Assembly: GCA_023128195.1 (NCBI GenBank)
Contig: JAGMEL010000101.1
Coordinates: 1-8,408, forward strand
Direction: 5' to 3'
DNA length: 8,408 nucleotides
Source of the DNA: Caldifarciminota bacterium
GTDB lineage: Bacteria; Hydrothermota; Tepidihabitantia; SM23-42
A program made the translations under genes and the position numbers. Below the pieces are notes generated by a model. That model saw nothing but the letters and a program-made list of their open reading frames with translations, ran no database searches and was not told the DNA's origin. Each line of letters starts with the position of its first letter. Within the stretch, counting starts at the first letter, position 1. Positions 6,049-8,408 of this stretch are shown here, in pieces.

Positions 6049-6829
6049 ACTTTATTGCTTTTGTAGGACAGATTTTTACACAATCCAAACAGCGTATACA
6101 ATCAATATGATTTGATGCACGATATATTGGTACATCCATAGGACACGCCATCTGGCACGATTTACATTCAATGCATTTCTCTTTATCAATTTTCAATTTA
6201 AGAAGGCTAAAACGATTGAATATTGAATATATTGCACCAATTGGGCAGAAGGTGCGGCAGAAAAATCTCTTTATTATTATGGAAAATAATATGACAAAGA
6301 TTAATATGGCTATCTTCATGTAAAAATGCCAGCCAACAAGTGCCCTAAGGTCACCGGTTTTATCTGCAAGAATTAAAGGTATCCCTGCAATGAGTGTACC
6401 ATTAGGACAGAGTTTACAAAACCATTGTTCGCCAGTCAAGTAAACAGCGATTCCAGCAACTCCTATAAGAATGACATATTTGATATAAGAACACCATTTA
6501 GGCAATTTCATCTTTACAGATTTTATTTTATATAATAAATCCTGGAAAAATCCGAACGGGCATATCCATCCGCACGACATTCTGCCTATGACCATTCCTA
6601 TTGTGCCAAAGAATCCCAGAATGTAAAATGGGATAAGTTTAAGTCCAATAAAGTGTTGAAGTGCGCCCATAGGACATGAATACCAAGCAAGAGGACATCC
6701 CCAACAATTAAGTATAGGTACACAGCCTTTTTTTAAGATACCCTGATAAATGCCACCGCTGAAAAATACCGGGATATATGAATTTTGAATTATTGTAGCA
6801 ATGATCTGGATAATTCGCTTGAGGCTCAT
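6035..6829 (-). CDS. NapH/MauN-like membrane polyferredoxin (4Fe-4S binding protein)
   Basis: The 264-residue integral membrane protein has about four or five hydrophobic segments and two C-terminal ferredoxin motifs: CIECKSCQMACP (219-230) and CIRCLDCVKICP (244-255). Two NapH-family CxxxCP sites are CGWICP (86-91) and CRTFCP (191-196). It also has CWGCP (42-46), SCP (51-53) and CKLCP (138-142), more cysteine pairs than usual for NapH. The family passes electrons across or along the membrane between a redox enzyme and an acceptor. The start at ATG 6829 is chosen because it forms an ATGA overlap with the stop of the small CxxC gene; an in-frame ATG at 6853 has no Shine-Dalgarno and lies inside that gene. 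It sits between the CxxC peptide and the flavoprotein, overlapping both, which points to one complex. The final acceptor is unknown. Confidence 0.9.
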   Translation of the reverse strand: MSLKRIIQIIATIIQNSYIPVFFSGGIYQGILKKGCVPILNCWGCPLAWYSCPMGALQHFIGLKLIPFYILGFFGTIGMVIGRMSCGWICPFGFFQDLLYKIKSVKMKLPKWCSYIKYVILIGVAGIAVYLTGEQWFCKLCPNGTLIAGIPLILADKTGDLRALVGWHFYMKIAILIFVILFSIIIKRFFCRTFCPIGAIYSIFNRFSLLKLKIDKEKCIECKSCQMACPMDVPIYRASNHIDCIRCLDCVKICPTKAIKYELR

Positions 6830-6963
6830 TCTATGCCCATGCAGGAGAGACATATAAGTGAACCGACATTTTCGATTTTCTCAAAATCACCGAGCATACC
6901 ACCATAAATTATTCCTGCTACAAATACAATAGTAAAAATAATAATTAATATTACTTTTTTCAA
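6826..6963 (-). CDS. Small membrane peptide with C-terminal CxxC motif (resembles CD1871A family)
   Basis: Starting at TTG 6963, the minus strand encodes 45 residues: MKKVILIIIFTIVFVAG as a single membrane helix, a short charged linker (DFEKIENVGS), and ICLSCMGIE at the extreme C-terminus with Cys38 and Cys41. AGGAGG lies at 6973-6968, four bases before the TTG, and the stop TGA shares bases with the ATG of the NapH-like gene. Strong ribosome binding, the coupling overlap and the Lys-Lys-plus-helix start show it is a real gene. From memory, the layout matches the short CD1871A-family CXXC peptides of clostridia (C-terminal 'ICLECIGIG'), which also lie beside a 4Fe-4S membrane protein; this needs a profile search. 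The role is unknown. A thiol electron acceptor or assembly subunit of the neighbouring complex is an inference. An ATG at 6967 gives only a 26-residue implausible product and directly abuts the Shine-Dalgarno. Confidence 0.83.
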   Translation of the reverse strand: MKKVILIIIFTIVFVAGIIYGGMLGDFEKIENVGSLICLSCMGIE

Positions 6964-6983
6964 GCATCCTCCTTTTATTTCCT

Positions 6984-7018
6984 ATTGTGTATTATGATAT
7001 ACACAATTATATAATTGT
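6984..7018. promoter_or_regulatory. Two overlapping palindromes with ATTGT/ACAAT half-sites (candidate operator)
   Basis: ATTGTGTAT (6984-6992) and ATACACAAT (6999-7007) are perfect 9-base arms around six bases. The right arm also belongs to ACAATTATATAATTGT (7003-7018), a perfect 16-base palindrome. Three half-sites (6984, 7003 reversed, 7014) therefore share one central ACAAT. They span the -10 box to the -35 box of the redox operon. The half-site recalls TTGTG...CACAA sites of CRP/FNR-type and Rex regulators, but the spacing does not match the usual forms, so no regulator is assigned. Confidence 0.6.
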
Positions 7019-7021
7019 CAA
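6994..7021 (-). promoter_or_regulatory. Promoter of the CxxC/NapH-like/flavoprotein operon, TTGACA-N16-TATCAT
   Basis: On the minus strand, TTGACA (7021-7016) is perfect and TATCAT (6999-6994) is one base off consensus, with a 16-base spacer. The predicted start is near 6987, giving a short leader of about 25 bases that contains AAAAGGAGG. The palindromes at 6984-7018 cover the -10 box, the spacer and the start, so the operon is likely repressible. Confidence 0.75.
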
Positions 7022-7250
7022 CCAAAAACCTCAGAGATTTCTGAAAAAGACCAGAAATCTTCGATTGCAATGATTTTCATAAGATTACAACGATAATAAT
7101 CGCTGCAATATCACTGCAATCTTTCTTTTCTCACCGTAATCTTGAGAGCGATGAATACTTTTTCAGAGCTCTCACTTAACCCTCTGAATATGCTTCTTCA
7201 CAGACCACAATACGTTGTGCCATAAAAGGGGAAAAATAAACAATTAAACG
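7022..7250. other. Gene-free divergent region with several potential hairpins
   Basis: No convincing gene is seen between the redox operon and the HAD gene. The stretch holds several inverted repeats: AGATTTCTG/CAGAAATCT (7035-7043 with 7052-7060); AAGATTAC/GTAATCTT (7081-7088 with 7136-7143), enclosing CGAT/ATCG (7091-7102) and a direct repeat CTGCAAT (7103-7109, 7114-7120); TGAGAGC/GCTCTCA (7143-7149 with 7168-7174); and CACAA-TACG-TTGTG (7206-7219), which as RNA would have a UACG loop. Such density could be a small RNA, a regulator-binding region or chance in AT-rich DNA. No promoter or terminator was found that would define an RNA. Confidence 0.35.
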
Positions 7251-7278
7251 TTGACAAAAAGCCAAGTATAATTATAAT
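7251..7278 (+). promoter_or_regulatory. Promoter of the HAD hydrolase gene, TTGACA-N16-TATAAT
   Basis: TTGACA (7251-7256) and TATAAT (7273-7278) are both perfect consensus with a 16-base spacer. A second TATAAT at 7267-7272 is too close to the -35 box to pair with it. The predicted start is near 7285, giving a leader of about 33 bases with a modest Shine-Dalgarno AAAGGT (7304-7309) eight bases before the ATG. Confidence 0.85.
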
Positions 7279-7317
7279 CTCTCTTAGTCTTATTTTTGAA
7301 AACAAAGGTATTATATA

Positions 7318-8028
7318 ATGATTAAAGCGATAACATTTGATTTTTGGGAAACTATTGTGGGTGCTATTGATTACACAGACGTTCGAATTAATTTTCTAAC
7401 GCGAACTTTAGAAATGGAAGGGTTTTCCAAAAACAGAAAATTAATCAGGGACGCTTATCTATCCGCGCAAAAAACTTTTTACAGTGCATGGAAAAACGAA
7501 CAAAAATATATTTCAGCATTAGAAAGGACTGAATCCATTTTAAAGACATTAGAGATCAATCTGTCACACAAATCAAAACATAATATCATAAAGCGCTTTG
7601 AAGAAATAGCTCTGCTTGCACCTCCGCCCCTTATGAATGATTCTGAGACGGTTCTAAAATCACTATATGATAATTACAGAATCGGTTTGATATGCGATTC
7701 TGGTATGTCACCAGGGAAGATATTAAGAAAGGTTTTAGATTATCACAATGTTCTAAAATATTTTTGCTGCACTATTTTTTCGGATGAGATGGGTCGCAAT
7801 AAACCCAATCCTATAGTCTTCAGACAAGCTCTAAAAAAATTAGAAGTTAACGCAACCGAAGCCATACATGTTGGCGACCTGCTTGAAACTGATATTGCAG
7901 GAGCAAATGCAATCGGCATGAAGACAGTCTGGTTCAACTGGAAAAATAAGTCGAAAAAAAGTAAAACAAATGTTTTACCTGACTATGAAATAAATAGTCT
8001 TTCTCAAATATTACAAATTTTAAGATAA
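7318..8028 (+). CDS. HAD-superfamily hydrolase (phosphatase-like)
   Basis: The 236-residue cytoplasmic protein has the four HAD motifs in order. Motif I is FDFWET with nucleophile Asp8; Trp10 stands where most HAD phosphatases have the second, acid-base aspartate. Motif II is CDSG with Ser128. Motif III is Lys162 in RNKPNP. Motif IV is GDLLETD with Asp187 and Asp192. Residues 15-100 form a helical C1-type cap. It most resembles haloacid-dehalogenase/phosphoglycolate-phosphatase-like proteins of the HAD-IA group; the substrate cannot be predicted. The FDFW variant is common in this superfamily but may mean a changed rate or reaction. The gene is monocistronic with its own promoter, and AAAGGT precedes ATG 7318. 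No functional link to the divergent redox operon is evident. Confidence 0.92.
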   Translation: MIKAITFDFWETIVGAIDYTDVRINFLTRTLEMEGFSKNRKLIRDAYLSAQKTFYSAWKNEQKYISALERTESILKTLEINLSHKSKHNIIKRFEEIALLAPPPLMNDSETVLKSLYDNYRIGLICDSGMSPGKILRKVLDYHNVLKYFCCTIFSDEMGRNKPNPIVFRQALKKLEVNATEAIHVGDLLETDIAGANAIGMKTVWFNWKNKSKKSKTNVLPDYEINSLSQILQILR

Positions 8029-8100
8029 CCCGGCGTTTTCGCAATAAGTAGTAAAATAATACTCTTCGAGCTTGGCGAGAAGTAACTTACTGAACGTCAG

Positions 8101-8118
8101 GGCAACAATGGCAACAAT
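8101..8118. repeat. Two tandem copies of GGCAACAAT on the left flank of the hairpin element
   Basis: GGCAACAAT occurs at 8101-8109 and 8110-8118 without a gap. The last three bases (AAT) of the second copy are the first three bases of the element's left arm. The duplication may come from slippage or from the insertion process. Confidence 0.75.
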
Positions 8119-8212
8119 GGGGTCAAATCTCGACAATTGACAATTCCACTTCATACATGGTTACTGCCGATGTTGTAAGACTATTTGTCACTTGTCGAGA
8201 TTTGACCCCATT
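8116..8212. mobile_element. MITE/REP-like palindromic element with long inverted repeats
   Basis: The left arm (8116-8136, beginning AATGGGGTCAAATCTCG) and right arm (8192-8212) are perfect 21-base inverted repeats. After one mismatch the pairing continues for six bases (TGACAA 8138-8143 with TTGTCA 8185-8190), giving a near 28-base stem around a 41-base centre. The element has no coding capacity. GGGGTCAAATCTCGACAA-type ends are, from memory, frequent beside REP-associated or IS200-like Y1 transposase genes in environmental genomes, so this is probably a non-autonomous copy moved or maintained by such an enzyme elsewhere. It lies 87 bases after the HAD stop and could also act as a transcription-stopping hairpin in either direction. 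No transposase is present in the window. Confidence 0.75.
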
Positions 8213-8237
8213 AGGCATTAGGCATTAGGTATTAGGC
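8210..8237. repeat. Four tandem copies of the 7-base unit ATTAGGC
   Basis: ATTAGGC, ATTAGGC, ATTAGGT and ATTAGGC follow one another at 8210-8237. The first ATT is also the outer end of the hairpin element's right arm. One unit differs by a single base. It is probably a slippage tract; copy number may vary between strains. Confidence 0.85.
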
Positions 8238-8263
8238 CGAGAGAAACCCCATATAGGAAATGG

Positions 8264-8291
8264 TTGACAAATAATAGTTTATGTAGATAAT
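8264..8291 (+). promoter_or_regulatory. Promoter of the right-edge gene, TTGACA-N16-GATAAT
   Basis: A perfect TTGACA (8264-8269) is followed after 16 bases by GATAAT (8286-8291), one base from consensus. Only seven bases separate the -10 box from ATG 8299, so the transcript would start at or one base before the start codon. No Shine-Dalgarno is present in that gap, consistent with leaderless translation. Confidence 0.7.
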
Positions 8292-8298
8292 ACAATCT

Positions 8299-8408
8299 AT
8301 GCACTGGCATAATGATGAACCTATTAGCGAAGAAGAAGAAAAAGTATCAAGAAGAAACAGGCGTGTCCTAAAAAAATTATTACCTTACTTCAAAAAGTAT
8401 TCAAAGAA
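8299..8408 (+). CDS. Start of a gene, possibly an ABC exporter (cut by window edge)
   Basis: From ATG 8299 the frame stays open to the window end, giving 36 complete codons. The N-terminus is charged (EPISEEEEKVSRRNRR) and then reads VLKKLLPYFKKYSK. The pattern L-x-K-L-L-P-Y-x-K-x-Y-x-K just before the first membrane helix is typical of ABC exporters of the MsbA/multidrug type, but no membrane helix or ATPase motif is visible before the edge, so this is a guess from the first residues. The start rests on the promoter position (leaderless) and on the absence of another in-frame start. It lies just downstream of the hairpin element. Confidence 0.55.
   Translation, partial: MHWHNDEPISEEEEKVSRRNRRVLKKLLPYFKKYSK

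Noticed and set aside
6830..6853. Longer start of the NapH-like protein (eight extra residues)
   Set aside because: No Shine-Dalgarno; the region is the 3' end of the CxxC peptide gene, and ATG 6829 makes a standard ATGA overlap.
6890..6967. Alternative ATG at 6967 for the small gene upstream of the NapH-like gene
   Set aside because: It directly abuts the Shine-Dalgarno and yields a 26-residue Tyr/Asn/Cys-rich product with no sensible features; the TTG frame gives a clean membrane peptide.
6984..7007. Rex, HcpR or CRP binding site assignment
   Set aside because: The TTGTG/CACAA halves are similar, but the distance between them (12 bases) is longer than the usual Rex and HcpR forms and the CRP core TGTGA is not met.
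7035..7060. Rho-independent terminator near the redox operon
   Set aside because: The 9-base stem is AT-rich, is upstream of both divergent genes, and no transcript would need to end there.
7022..7317. tRNA gene in the gene-free region
   Set aside because: No cloverleaf with T-loop GTTC-type sequence or acceptor stem could be found on either strand.

Overview
The window is AT-rich bacterial DNA with compact operons, good Shine-Dalgarno sites for most complete genes, and sigma-70-type promoters. The cut gene at the left edge looks like an outer-membrane beta-barrel protein, so the cell is probably a diderm. Nothing gives a firm taxon. The gene style (LsrF-like aldolase, variant enolase, NapH-like ferredoxin, TM2-like fusion) suggests an uncultured anaerobic lineage of the candidate-phylum kind; WOR-3 is only a guess.

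Layout. 1-332 (minus): 5' part of a probable outer-membrane beta-barrel gene. 333-479: divergent promoter region with back-to-back -35 boxes, plus two perfect inverted repeats on the side serving the plus-strand operon. 480-2303 (plus): two-gene operon, an LsrF-like class I aldolase/thiolase followed 12 bases later by a zinc-dependent medium-chain dehydrogenase. 2304-2482: convergent intergenic region with short direct repeats and a 10-base periodic tract. 2483-4326 (minus): enolase followed 11 bases later by an unrecognised helical protein, from a near-consensus promoter. 4477-6963 (minus): a tightly overlapped three-gene redox operon: a 45-residue membrane peptide ending in a CxxC motif (easily missed, TTG start), a NapH-like polyferredoxin membrane protein, and a GltD-type FAD/NAD(P) oxidoreductase with an N-terminal membrane domain. 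Its promoter carries overlapping palindromes. 7022-7317: gene-free region with several potential hairpins and the promoter of the next gene. 7318-8028 (plus): HAD-family hydrolase. 8029-8298: a 97-base MITE/REP-like hairpin element flanked by tandem repeats on both sides. 8299-8408 (plus): start of a gene whose N-terminus resembles ABC exporters.

How the genes may work together. The redox operon looks like a membrane electron-transfer unit. NAD(P)H would be oxidised by the flavoprotein, electrons would pass to the Fe-S clusters of the NapH-like protein, and from there to a thiol/disulfide or other acceptor that may involve the small CxxC peptide. The aldolase and dehydrogenase probably act in one carbohydrate or keto-phosphate pathway whose substrate cannot be read from the sequence. 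The enolase serves glycolysis/gluconeogenesis.

Six promoter candidates in the window all have a 16-base spacer. Two of them lie so close to the start codon that the mRNA would be leaderless or nearly so.
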